Source: Bradyrhizobium viridifuturi (GTDB taxonomy: Bacteria; Pseudomonadota; Alphaproteobacteria; Rhizobiales; Xanthobacteraceae). From it: 64,000 nucleotides of DNA. The notes beneath the pieces are model-generated. The model had not been told where the DNA came from and made no database searches. It saw only the letters and a list, made by a program, of their open reading frames with translations. How positions within the stretch are numbered: the stretch's first letter is position 1; each line of letters begins with the position of its first letter. Below are positions 56,253 through 64,000 of this stretch, in pieces. Position numbers and translations under genes: made by a program. The DNA is taken from assembly GCF_001238275.1 (NCBI RefSeq), contig NZ_LGTB01000012.1, positions 62,001 to 126,000 on the forward strand, in the 5' to 3' direction.

Positions 56253-57485
56253 ATGGCCGGGAAACCAAGCCTGATCGTCCGATTGCTGGGTGGCGCAATA
56301 CTGCCGATGCTCGCAATTGTGGCGCTGTCGGGCAGCGCGTCGGCCGAGATCAAGGGCGATGCAATCCGCGTCGGCGTGCTGACCGACATGAGCGGCATCT
56401 TCGCAACCGCGATGGGGCCGGGCTCGGTCGAGGCGGCGCGGATGGCTGCCGAGGATTTCGACGGCAAGATCAACGGCAAGCCGATCGAGATCCTGCAGGC
56501 CGACCACCAGAACAAGGCCGACGTGGCGTCGGCAATCGCGCGGCGCTGGTTCGACCGCGAGGGCGTTCAGGCCATCGCCGACGGCGGCAGTTCCGGCGCG
56601 GCGCTCGCCGTGCAGGAACTGGTGCGCGAGAACAAGCGGGTGTTCCTGGTCTCGGGCGCGGGCGCCGTCGAGCTGACGGAGAAGGCCTGCGCGCCGACCA
56701 GCGTGCAGTGGACGCATGATGCGGCTTCGACGGCCAATGCGGTCGTCGCCGGCGTGTCGAAGACCGTGCAAGGTTCGTGGTTCTTCATCACCGCGGACTA
56801 TGCGTTCGGGCACGCGGTGGAGGCGATCGCGCGGGCCAAGCTCGACAAGCTCGGCGTCAAGGTCGCCGGCAGCGTCAAGACCGCGCTCAACACCGCTGAT
56901 TTCGCTTCCTTCCTGCTGCAGGCGCAGGCCAGTGGCGCCAAGGTGCTGGCGCTGAACGCGGCTGGCGACAATGTCACGATCATGAAGCAGGCACAGGAGT
57001 TCGGTTTCGCGCAGCAGGGCATCGCGGTGGTTCCGATGACGTTCCAGAACGTCGACATCGTTGCTGCCGGGCTGTCGGTCACGCAGGGCGACCTGATCGC
57101 GACCAGTTTCTTCGAGGACGTTTCGCCGGCGGCGCGCAAATGGGCCGATGCGTTCTTTGCCCGGCGCAAGGCGATGCCGTCGCAGATCCAGGCCGGGGTC
57201 TATTCGGCCGTCCGGCACTATCTGCAGGCGGTGAAGGACACGAATTCAGACGACGGCGAGATCGTCATGGCGAAGATGAAGGCGACGCCGGTGGCGGACG
57301 CCTATACGCCGCAGGGGACGATCCGCGCGGACCAGCGCATGGTGCACGACCTCTATCTCGTGCAGGTCAAGACACCAGCGGAATCGAAGGGGCCGTGGGA
57401 CGTGGCCAAGCTCGTCACCACGATCCAGCCGGACGAGGCGTTTCGCTCGCTCGAGGAGAGTAAGTGCCCGTTGGTGGGGCGGTGA
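56253..57485 (+). CDS. Periplasmic binding protein, probably for an aromatic compound
   Basis: 410 residues with signal peptide (cleavage near SASAE, residue 30) and type I binding fold (IRVGVLTDMSGIFATAMG; ADGGSSGAALAVQELV; GSWFFITADYAFGHAVEA). It is the last gene of the operon, 16 bases after the dioxygenase, so it likely captures the substrate of the upstream enzymes. As with 21901-23112, no permease genes are adjacent. Confidence 0.87.
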   Translation: MAGKPSLIVRLLGGAILPMLAIVALSGSASAEIKGDAIRVGVLTDMSGIFATAMGPGSVEAARMAAEDFDGKINGKPIEILQADHQNKADVASAIARRWFDREGVQAIADGGSSGAALAVQELVRENKRVFLVSGAGAVELTEKACAPTSVQWTHDAASTANAVVAGVSKTVQGSWFFITADYAFGHAVEAIARAKLDKLGVKVAGSVKTALNTADFASFLLQAQASGAKVLALNAAGDNVTIMKQAQEFGFAQQGIAVVPMTFQNVDIVAAGLSVTQGDLIATSFFEDVSPAARKWADAFFARRKAMPSQIQAGVYSAVRHYLQAVKDTNSDDGEIVMAKMKATPVADAYTPQGTIRADQRMVHDLYLVQVKTPAESKGPWDVAKLVTTIQPDEAFRSLEESKCPLVGR

Positions 57486-57578
57486 GAACTGCGATCGGCG
57501 CGTTCCGACTTGAGAGGCGAGTCACGGGTGCCGTAACATAAGACGGCAACCGGAAGTCGAATTGAAGTAGGAGCCGCC

Positions 57579-58277
57579 GTGATCGCGACACAGCCAGAGG
57601 CTGTTACCAGTGACTTGTTTCCAATCGCGTCCGATGTCCCGGAGCCTCGCCGCGATAGCGTGCTCGACGACATCAATAGCATCATCGAAACCAATTGGCT
57701 GACAGCGGAGAGATTCTGGTCGCGCCAGCACTCGCCGTTCAAACCGGACCACGGCCTAGTTCTGCTTCATGACGGCGGTACATGCGTGGCCTACATGATC
57801 ATCCAGCGTCTGGCCGTTGACGGCACGCCGGTCATCTATCTGTCGGGCACCGCAGTCCGCGACACCTATCGCGGCAGTGGTTTCTTCAAGCGGATGTTCG
57901 AGACCGCGATGGCGGCGGAGTTCGCCGACCCGGCGGCGCCGGCAGAATTCTGCCTGTGCTGGCGGACGCGAAATCCCGTCATCTACGTCCTGGGCCGCGC
58001 GCAATGCCGCAGCGTTGTGCCGGCCATTCCGGCCACAACGCACCCGGATGGTCTCGACGAGCTTTGTCTCAGGCTGGCCGCAATCTTGTACCCTCGTCAG
58101 GCCATCGAGACAGCGACGATGGCGATGCGCGGCGCCTATGGCCGGCTGCGCTATCGCGACGAGCCGACGACCCAGACATCACCGGACGTCGACCGATGGT
58201 TCGCACAGACCATTCCCGACAGCGCCGACGCGGTGTTTTGCGCCGGATGGGCTGGTAATCGCTGGTCGCGACGCTGA
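57579..58277 (+). CDS. GNAT-like N-acetyltransferase
   Basis: 232 residues; GTG start at 57579 with TAGGAG upstream. The central part GLVLLHDGGTCVAYMIIQ, then VRDTYRGSGFFKRMFETAM (RGSG = motif A pyrophosphate loop, near residue 98) fits the acetyl-CoA-binding GNAT fold. The substrate is unknown. It stands 93 bases after the aromatic operon and is probably independent. Confidence 0.6.
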   Translation: MIATQPEAVTSDLFPIASDVPEPRRDSVLDDINSIIETNWLTAERFWSRQHSPFKPDHGLVLLHDGGTCVAYMIIQRLAVDGTPVIYLSGTAVRDTYRGSGFFKRMFETAMAAEFADPAAPAEFCLCWRTRNPVIYVLGRAQCRSVVPAIPATTHPDGLDELCLRLAAILYPRQAIETATMAMRGAYGRLRYRDEPTTQTSPDVDRWFAQTIPDSADAVFCAGWAGNRWSRR

Positions 58278-58325
58278 GCAGAAGCTGCTGCCGTGAGTGA
58301 CGAAGGACGCTCTTCTTCAGTTCGC

Positions 58326-58426
58326 CATTCCGGGGCAGCCCGAAGGGCTGAGCCCGGAATCCATTGGGCCGCAAACCGCGTAGATCAATGGAGTCCGGGC
58401 TCTCGCTTCGCGAGCCTCGGAATGAC
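58326..58426. repeat. Intergenic inverted repeat (ATTCCGGG arms)
   Basis: CATTCCGGGGC at the left and CTCGGAATG at the right are near-complementary arms. Inside are GAGCCCGGAAT / AGTCCGGGCTC, and TCGCTTCGCGA makes a hairpin. It lies between converging genes and is a different family from 813-934. Confidence 0.65.
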
Positions 58427-58464
58427 GTGGGAGGTTGCCGTGCGGACTTGCGCCATCCGGCACA

Positions 58465-59694
58465 TCAATGATTGGCGATCCGCCCGGCCTCGGCCGGCGC
58501 GGCGATGCTGCCCGGGTTGAGCCGCGCGTCGCCGGCGCGAATGCGCGACGGCCATCCATATCGTGAGGCCAGCGTCGTGAGCCCGTCCCTGACGCGGTAA
58601 TGTGCGGGAGCTTCGAGGAAGCGCCAGACGAACCACGCCAGCACCACCATGCCGGCCACGACAAGCGTGGTCGAGAGCGCATTCGGCGCGGGGGTGATCA
58701 GCAGCAGGATCACGTAGCCGAGCTGCAGGTGCAGCAGATAGAGCGGATAGGTGATGCCGCCCACCGCCCGGACGACGCTGTCCGGCAGCAGCACGGACTT
58801 GATCCGGGTGGCGGCGAACACGATGGCGAGCGAGACGATGCAGATCGCCGCCACGACGCGCGGATCGAAGCTGCCGTGGGTGTGGACGCCGAGTCGCTCC
58901 AGCTTGTGCACGGCCTGGAACGTCGCCGTTCCCATCGCCAGCGTCAGCAGGCTGTAGAGTCTCATGTCGCGCCGTCCGCGGTAATGCTCATAGATCAAGA
59001 GGCCAACGGCGAAGAAGCCGCTGTCGTCGGCCATGAAGAGCTTCTCGAACAGCGGGACATCCAGCGTCAGCTCGTTGGCGAAGGTGATGGCGATCCACAC
59101 CACGATGATGGTGTCGATCCGCCGTGGGAATACGCCCCAGGCCAGGAACAGCGCGACCCAGGCGTAGAACACGACCTCGATCACCAGCGACCAATAGGCG
59201 TCGTCCATGTAGGGCTGACCGAGCATCGGCGCGGCGATGATCAGGTTCGCCAGCCACTGTCCCCAGGTCACCTGAAACCAGGGGCGGCCCAGGAGAAGGG
59301 TCACCAGGAAGGTCAACGTCATGCAGATGACGAAGGTCGGATAGATCCTGCTGAAGCGGGCGATCGCGAAGCCGACCGGCGTGCGGCCTTCCGCCGAATA
59401 GGCGATGACGAAGCCCGAGATCGCGAAGAAAACGGGAACGCCGAGGAAGCCGTACTGGGCGACCGGGGCGAGGTAGGGCATCGCCACCTTCTGAACCCCG
59501 TGCGATGCAGTGCCCCAGAAGCCGTAATGGTACAGGATCACGGCCCCGACCGCGGCGAGCCGCAGCAGGTCCAGCACAGGAACCCGGGTCGGATCCGGTT
59601 GTTTGGCAACGCTCGGCATACGCCTGTTATCATGGCGGCGAGGCATGAAGGCGTTCTTAATCCGGCCGGCGAGGCGGCCGGCACGGCCGTTCAC
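58465..59694 (-). CDS. Acyltransferase family 3 membrane protein (OafA/YrhL-like)
   Basis: 409 residues if the GTG at 59694 is used; it overlaps the chrA stop (GTGA), which supports coupling. ATGs at 59646 and 59619 are alternatives and give a start closer to the family's VPVLDLLRLAAVGAVILYHY. About ten helices; FFAISGFVIAYS and FSRIYPTF carry the family's motifs, which O-acylate sugars or other cell-surface molecules. Confidence 0.85.
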   Translation of the reverse strand: MNGRAGRLAGRIKNAFMPRRHDNRRMPSVAKQPDPTRVPVLDLLRLAAVGAVILYHYGFWGTASHGVQKVAMPYLAPVAQYGFLGVPVFFAISGFVIAYSAEGRTPVGFAIARFSRIYPTFVICMTLTFLVTLLLGRPWFQVTWGQWLANLIIAAPMLGQPYMDDAYWSLVIEVVFYAWVALFLAWGVFPRRIDTIIVVWIAITFANELTLDVPLFEKLFMADDSGFFAVGLLIYEHYRGRRDMRLYSLLTLAMGTATFQAVHKLERLGVHTHGSFDPRVVAAICIVSLAIVFAATRIKSVLLPDSVVRAVGGITYPLYLLHLQLGYVILLLITPAPNALSTTLVVAGMVVLAWFVWRFLEAPAHYRVRDGLTTLASRYGWPSRIRAGDARLNPGSIAAPAEAGRIANH

Positions 59695-60905
59695 GATTGC
59701 AGGAGCCCGGCGGCGATGCCGGCGGCGGCGCTGAGGACGACCACCGCGAGCGGCGGCGCCCGCCAGGCCGTGAGCAGCACGAAACCGGCCAGCGCGATGC
59801 CGAAATCGAGCGGACGCTGCACGCTGCTGGTCCAGACCGGATTGTAGAGCGCTGCACCGAGGATGCCGACCACGGCGGCGTTGACGCCGCGCATCATCGC
59901 CTGTGCCGTGGCCTGCTTGCGGAAGCTGTCCCAGAACGGCAGTGCGGCGAGCAGGACCAGGATTCCCGGGATGAAGATACCGATCAGGCCTGTGACCGCG
60001 CCCGGCAGTCCGCCGATCACGGCGCCGAGATAGGCGGCGAAGGTGAACAGCGGGCCCGGCACGGCCTGTGCGGCGCCGTAGCCGGTCAGGAACGCATCGT
60101 CGCCGATCCAGCCCGGCGTCACCACAGCTTCGCGCAGCAGCGGCAGCACGACGTGACCGCCGCCGAACACCAGCGCGCCGGAGCGGTAGAACGCCTCGAA
60201 CAGGCCGAGGCCGGGCCAGGTCCGGGCGAGCAGCGGCAACCCGACCAGCAGGGCAAGGAACAGGATCAGCGCTGCGACGCCAACACGCCGCGACACCGGC
60301 ATCGCAATATGGGTGGCGCCATTGGCGGTTTGCGCCCGGCAGAACCAGAGCCCGGCGATGGCGCCGAGCACGATGGCGCCGATCTGCGCGATCGACGAGG
60401 CGCTCGTCAGAATGACCAGCGCCGCCACCGTCGCAATCGATGCGCGCTCACGGTCGGGACAGAGCGAGCGCGCCATGCCCCAGACGGCCTGGGCCACGAT
60501 TGCGACTGCGACCAGCTTGAGGCCATGCACCAGTCCGACGCCGGCCGGTCCGCTCAATCCGCCCGCGCCATAGGCAAACAGCACCAGCGCAATCGCCGAC
60601 GGCAGCGTGAAGCCGGTCCAGGCCGCCAGCGCGCCGAGATAGCCCGCGCGCATCAGCCCGAGCGAAAAGCCGACCTGGCTGCTCGCCGGGCCCGGCAGGA
60701 ATTGGCAGAGCGCGACCAGATCGGCATAGGCCTGCTCGTCGAGCCAGCGCCGGCGGGTGACGAACTCGTCGCGGAAATAGCCGATATGGGCGATCGGTCC
60801 GCCGAAGCAACTGACGCCGAGCTTGAGGAAGATCAGCAGCACCTCGAGCGGCGAATGCGCGGCGGCGGGCGTCGTGTTCGAGTGCTGGATGTCGGTGTCG
60901 TTCAA
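59691..60905 (-). CDS. chrA: Chromate transporter, fused two-domain form
   Basis: 404 residues with two homologous CHR halves: FLKLGVSCFGGPIAHIGYF and FLPGPASSQVGFSLG in the first; SGALVFGGGHVVLPLL and AAQAVPGPLFTFAAYLG in the second. The long form acts alone as a proton-linked chromate exporter in resistant bacteria. It is directly upstream of, and overlaps, the acyltransferase. No chrB-like regulator is nearby. Confidence 0.92.
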   Translation of the reverse strand: MNDTDIQHSNTTPAAAHSPLEVLLIFLKLGVSCFGGPIAHIGYFRDEFVTRRRWLDEQAYADLVALCQFLPGPASSQVGFSLGLMRAGYLGALAAWTGFTLPSAIALVLFAYGAGGLSGPAGVGLVHGLKLVAVAIVAQAVWGMARSLCPDRERASIATVAALVILTSASSIAQIGAIVLGAIAGLWFCRAQTANGATHIAMPVSRRVGVAALILFLALLVGLPLLARTWPGLGLFEAFYRSGALVFGGGHVVLPLLREAVVTPGWIGDDAFLTGYGAAQAVPGPLFTFAAYLGAVIGGLPGAVTGLIGIFIPGILVLLAALPFWDSFRKQATAQAMMRGVNAAVVGILGAALYNPVWTSSVQRPLDFGIALAGFVLLTAWRAPPLAVVVLSAAAGIAAGLLQS

Positions 60906-61311
60906 GCGCGGTCAATTCCCTGGCTTACGTCCCGCGTGAGGACTCATCAGGGCAACGATATCGCGATTTGGTGACGCCTGAGCGCGATATTATCTGCCTA
61001 CAGCGAAATACATGGGCGCCGTGCGACCGATACGCCGGTAGCCATCGCGATGGCTCACTCGTAGCGCATGTTCTTCGATGGCCGGCGCGCCGCAGGCATC
61101 GCCAGAACGACCAGACACAGCGCGATCATCGCGAGCCCCATAAATTCAAATGCAAATGCGTCCACGGGCCGTTCTCCCCCATCAGAAACAGTTAGACTTG
61201 TTGGGGGAGCGTTGACGCGCTGTTAAGCCTTATGGTTACCGCCGCGAGCCTCCCGGCATGGTGCAGGGTGAGTTAACGCTCACGACGCGGCATCGCAGAA
61301 CCGAGTGCACG
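60906..61311. other. Gap around a small membrane protein
   Basis: About 400 bases between chrA and a LysR gene. Apart from the 36-residue frame at 61055-61165 I see no gene. A GTTAAGCCTTATGGTTACC stretch at 61224-61242 weakly resembles a CtrA site but lacks one half. Confidence 0.4.
61055..61165 (-). CDS. Small membrane protein, 36 residues
   Basis: GTG start with GGGGGAG nine bases upstream. Translation MDAFAFEFMGLAMIALCLVV then LAMPAARRPSKNMRYE: one transmembrane helix followed by a basic cytoplasmic tail (positive-inside orientation). Short, but the ribosome site and topology support it. No family recognised. Confidence 0.5.
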   Translation of the reverse strand: MDAFAFEFMGLAMIALCLVVLAMPAARRPSKNMRYE

Positions 61312-62214
61312 CTAGGCCACGAGCTTCGGCAGCGCGGCGGCGAGCGCGTCGACCGCAAGGCGGACCTTGAGCGGCAGGCGCGGTGTCGGCAGCCACAGCG
61401 CGTGGCAGTCATAGGGCAGTTCACCTTCGTTGCCGAGAACGCGGACCAGCGCGCCGCGTTCGAGGCGTTCGCGCACCAGCCAGGACGGCAACCACGCCAG
61501 CCCCATGCCGCGCGCGGCGGCGTCGGCGATCGCTTCGAGATCGTCGAACTTGTGGCGGCCTGCCGGCCAGACCTCGTGCGGGGGCTGACCATCGCGCGGG
61601 AACAGCCATGGGCGAAGCCGCCCGGAGCGGCGATAGACCAGCGCCTGGTGCCGGCCGAGTTCGTCGAGCGTTCGCGGCCTGCCATGCGCCTTCAGATAGG
61701 CGCGTGAGCCGCACACCACCATGCGTTGGCGCGCGATGCGCCGCGTGATCACGCTCGCCTGCTCGGTGAGCTCGCCGGTCCTGATCGCAAGGTCGTAGCC
61801 GCCCTCCATCAGATCGGCGACCGGGTCGCCGAACGAGAGATCGAGCTCCAGCGCCGGATATTTCTGCGCCAGCTTGAGCAGCAGCGGCGCCACACAGTGC
61901 CGGCCGAGCAGCGTCGGCATCGTCACCCGCAGCCGCCCACGCGGTTCCGATAGTTGATCTGCCGCGATGGCGTCGGCGGCTTCCGCCTCGGCAAGCACGG
62001 CGCGGCAGCGCTCGTAATAGGCCTGTCCGAGCTCGGTCAAGCTTTGACGCCGCGTGGTGCGGTGGATCAGGCGAACGCCGAGCCGCTGTTCGAGGAAGCT
62101 GACATGCTTGCCGACCATCGGGCCGGACATCTCGAGCGCGTCGGCCGCGGCCGCGAACGAGCCGAGATCGGCTGCCCTGAGAAAGACAGCCATGCTGGTC
62201 AGGCGATCCATCAT
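61312..62214 (-). CDS. LysR-family regulator
   Basis: 300 residues. N-terminal MMDRLTSMAVFLRAADLGSF, AAAADALEMSGPMVGKHVSF is the winged helix of the CrgA/DmlR-like LysR group; the ligand domain follows. Divergent from an MDR oxidoreductase with a dyad in the 101-base gap, the classic arrangement for LysR control of the neighbour. Confidence 0.92.
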   Translation of the reverse strand: MMDRLTSMAVFLRAADLGSFAAAADALEMSGPMVGKHVSFLEQRLGVRLIHRTTRRQSLTELGQAYYERCRAVLAEAEAADAIAADQLSEPRGRLRVTMPTLLGRHCVAPLLLKLAQKYPALELDLSFGDPVADLMEGGYDLAIRTGELTEQASVITRRIARQRMVVCGSRAYLKAHGRPRTLDELGRHQALVYRRSGRLRPWLFPRDGQPPHEVWPAGRHKFDDLEAIADAAARGMGLAWLPSWLVRERLERGALVRVLGNEGELPYDCHALWLPTPRLPLKVRLAVDALAAALPKLVA

Positions 62215-62231
62215 TCGAAACTCCCAGTTTT

Positions 62232-62243
62232 GACTGTTCAGTC
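62232..62243. promoter_or_regulatory. LysR-site candidate
   Basis: GACTG-TT-CAGTC, a perfect 5-bp dyad 18 bases upstream of the LysR start, in the divergent gap. Confidence 0.4.
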
Positions 62244-62315
62244 TGCGCGATGATTTATCCGCTGAATTTGTCCCGGCATAGCTCCATTCAATTTAACTGT
62301 TTTGGAGTGTCGCCG

Positions 62316-63305
62316 ATGGCGCGTGTCGTTCGTTTTCACCAGCTCGGTGGTCCCGAGGTGCTGCGGATCGAGGATGTGGCGATCGCGCCGCCCGCGCGCG
62401 GCGAGGTCCAGATCCGGATCAAGGCGCTCGGACTGAACCGCGCCGAGGCCCTGATGCGCAGCGGGACCTATATCGAGACGCCGCGGCTGCCGTCCGGACT
62501 AGGCCTCGAGGCCGCCGGCCTCGTCGAGGCGGTCGGCGAGGGCGTCGGCGGTTTCGCGCCGGGGGATGCCGTCAGCATCGTGCCGCCGATCTCGATGGCG
62601 CGATGGCCGGCCTATGCCGAGCTCGCGTCGTTTCCGGCCGAGCTGGTCGTCAAGCATCCGCCGGCGCTGGGGTTCGAGACGGCGGCTGCGGTGTGGATGC
62701 AATACCTGACGGCCTATGGCGCCCTGATCGATATTGCGAAGCTTGGCCGCGGGGAGTTCGCCGTGATCACGGCGGCATCGAGCAGCGTCGGGCTTGCCGC
62801 GATCCAGATCGCCAACCGCGTCGGTGCGATCCCGATCGCGGTCACGCGGACCTCCGCAAAGGCGCAGGCCCTGCGCGATGCCGGCGCCGCGCATGTGATC
62901 GCGTCCGCGGAGGAGGACCTGCAATCAAGGCTGGAGCAGATCGCGGGGCGGGACGGCGTTCGCGTGGTGCTCGACCCGGTCGGCGGCCCCGTCTTCGTGC
63001 CGCTGACAGCGGCGATGGCGCATGGCGGCATCCTGATCGAGTATGGTGGGCTCAGCTCCGAGCCGACGCCGTTTCCGCTGTTCACGGCGCTGAGCAAGAG
63101 CCTGATTCTGCGCGGTTACCGTGTGCACGAGATCGTTCAGGATCTCGCGCGGCTCGCCGCGGCGAAGGCGTTCATCCTCGACGGGCTTGCGGACGGCGCG
63201 CTGAAGCCGATCATCGCGCGGACGTTTGCGTTCGAGGAGATCGTCGAGGCGCACCGGTATCTGGAGTCGAACGTGCAGTTCGGGAAGATCGTGGTGACGG
63301 TGTAA
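62316..63305 (+). CDS. Zinc-independent MDR alcohol dehydrogenase / quinone oxidoreductase
   Basis: 329 residues from the ATG at 62316, which has TTGGAG upstream; the 22-codon upstream extension is not conserved-looking. VVRFHQLGGPEVLRIEDV, ALGLNRAEALMRSG and VITAASSSVGLAAIQIAN are standard. No zinc ligands. Probably reduces quinones or enones under control of the divergent LysR. Confidence 0.88.
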   Translation: MARVVRFHQLGGPEVLRIEDVAIAPPARGEVQIRIKALGLNRAEALMRSGTYIETPRLPSGLGLEAAGLVEAVGEGVGGFAPGDAVSIVPPISMARWPAYAELASFPAELVVKHPPALGFETAAAVWMQYLTAYGALIDIAKLGRGEFAVITAASSSVGLAAIQIANRVGAIPIAVTRTSAKAQALRDAGAAHVIASAEEDLQSRLEQIAGRDGVRVVLDPVGGPVFVPLTAAMAHGGILIEYGGLSSEPTPFPLFTALSKSLILRGYRVHEIVQDLARLAAAKAFILDGLADGALKPIIARTFAFEEIVEAHRYLESNVQFGKIVVTV

Positions 63306-63314
63306 GTAGGGATC

Positions 63315-63398
63315 GTAGGATGGGTAGAGCGAAGCGAAACACATCGTCCCGCCACGCGGTTGTAATTGATGGGTTTCGCTGCGCTCTACCCATCCTAC
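63315..63398. repeat. Intergenic inverted repeat (GTAGGATGGGTAGAG arms)
   Basis: GTAGGATGGGTAGAGC and GCTCTACCCATCCTAC are perfect 16-base arms; just inside, GAAGCGAAAC pairs with GTTTCGCTGC imperfectly. It separates converging genes and may serve as a terminator for both. Third repeat family in this window. Confidence 0.85.
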
Positions 63399-63425
63399 GA
63401 AACTACTCGCAATGACGCCGGTGCC

Positions 63426-64000
63426 TCACGTCCCGCAGAACGTCTGCGTCACCATCTGCTCGGGCAGCGGTGGATCGGCGTAGGAGGTGAACTGCGGCTG
63501 GTCCTCGAACGGCTTTGCCAGCACCGTCAGCAACTCCTCGAACGGCGCGTAATCGTCGTTGTTGACGGCTGCCTGGATCACCGCCTCGATGCGGTGGTTG
63601 CGCGGGATGAAGGCCGGGTTGACGGCAGCCATCGCGGCCTTGCGCTCGGCTGCGCTCTGCGGCTCCAGCGCGAGGCGCGTGCGCCAGCGGGCGGCCCATT
63701 CGTCGAACGCGGCTGGATCGGTGAACTGGGCGCGGACATCGGCGGCGTCATCGGCCGCAGCGTTGCCGAGATGCCGGAAGGTCAGCGTGAAGTCAGCCGC
63801 GTTCCTGGCCATCGCGTCGAGCAGGTCCTGGATCAGCGCCTCGTCGCCGTCGCGCGCGGTGAACAGGCCGATCTTGGCGCGCAGCCCGGCCTGATAGGCC
63901 GCGGTGAATTTTTCGGGGAATTCGCCGAGGATCACTTGCGCCTGCTCGATCGCCTTCTCCTGCTCGCTGTCGAACAGCGGCAGCAGGCATTCGGCGAGCC
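63426..64000 (-). CDS. Protein adenylyltransferase SelO, N-terminus beyond window
   Basis: The frame is open to the window edge; about 190 C-terminal residues are seen. NPAFIPRNHRIEAVI and the extreme C-terminus YADPPLPEQM..TFCGT (with the redox Cys) are the hallmarks of SelO/YdiU pseudokinases, which transfer AMP to Ser/Thr/Tyr of redox proteins. The kinase-like core lies outside. Confidence 0.85.
   Translation of the reverse strand, partial: LAECLLPLFDSEQEKAIEQAQVILGEFPEKFTAAYQAGLRAKIGLFTARDGDEALIQDLLDAMARNAADFTLTFRHLGNAAADDAADVRAQFTDPAAFDEWAARWRTRLALEPQSAAERKAAMAAVNPAFIPRNHRIEAVIQAAVNNDDYAPFEELLTVLAKPFEDQPQFTSYADPPLPEQMVTQTFCGT

Noticed and set aside
61224..61242. Second CtrA site
   Set aside because: Only one TTAA half; the other half is GTTACC, below consensus.

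Overview
The window looks like chromosome from a Bradyrhizobium-type alphaproteobacterium (Hyphomicrobiales). The support is high GC, alphaproteobacterial gene orders (rpsF-rpsR-DUF2232-rplI next to dnaB-alr; fabD-fabG-acpP-fabF-mltG-yicC-gmk; lptF-lptG-lptD-surA-pdxA-rsmA divergent from pepA-holC; purM-purN divergent from a CDP-alcohol phosphatidyltransferase, hdaA, ppk and ppx), a CtrA-like box, and several families of short inverted repeats between genes. Genus is inferred from gene content only; no search was run. I see no phage, insertion sequence, CRISPR array, rRNA or tRNA.

Layout. 1-6.7 kb: a truncated TauE/SafE exporter, two inverted repeats, then on the minus strand cfa, a tiny membrane protein and dnaB-alr-xthA. 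6.9-9.05 kb (plus): a cytochrome-like protein and a TetR/thioesterase pair with a palindromic operator. 9.1-11.6 kb (minus): rplI, a DUF2232-type protein, rpsR, rpsF. 11.9-13.6 kb (plus): a TetR regulator translationally coupled to a membrane fatty-acid desaturase. 13.9-20.6 kb (plus): type II fatty-acid synthesis, then mltG, yicC and gmk. 20.7-31.9 kb (minus): LPS export and outer-membrane assembly, pdxA, rsmA, an alcohol dehydrogenase, a periplasmic binding protein and an unnamed membrane protein. 32.3-34.9 kb (plus): pepA, holC and a BamE-like lipoprotein. 35.2-37.8 kb (minus): an ABC-F ATPase and two small proteins. 38.2-39.6 kb (plus): ndk and a TerC-type protein. 39.6-42.9 kb: a glutaryl-CoA-dehydrogenase-like enzyme, a LysR regulator and a quinone oxidoreductase. 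43.0-48.1 kb (minus): ppx, ppk, hdaA and a phosphatidyltransferase. 48.3-50.0 kb (plus): purM-purN. 50.1-52.8 kb (minus): cspA with an unusual 6 x 15-bp tandem array upstream, rnd, and an IclR regulator. 52.9-57.5 kb (plus): an aromatic-catabolism operon. 57.6-64 kb: accessory genes (GNAT, chromate transporter, acyltransferase, LysR/oxidoreductase pair, truncated SelO).

Two signals stand out. First, ten genes, several of them normally essential (fabD, fabF, lptG, purM), are split by single-base frameshifts. In all ten the total length modulo 3 fits loss of exactly one base per event (12 events, no insertions). This looks like deletion-biased sequence error rather than gene decay, and I annotate those genes as intact loci with the shift marked. 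Second, several regulators carry clear dyads next to their own start (two TetR, one IclR, one LysR). Each is a concrete, testable operator for lipid, thioester or aromatic metabolism. No wholly new multi-gene system is evident. The least explained element is the 15-bp tandem array upstream of cspA.
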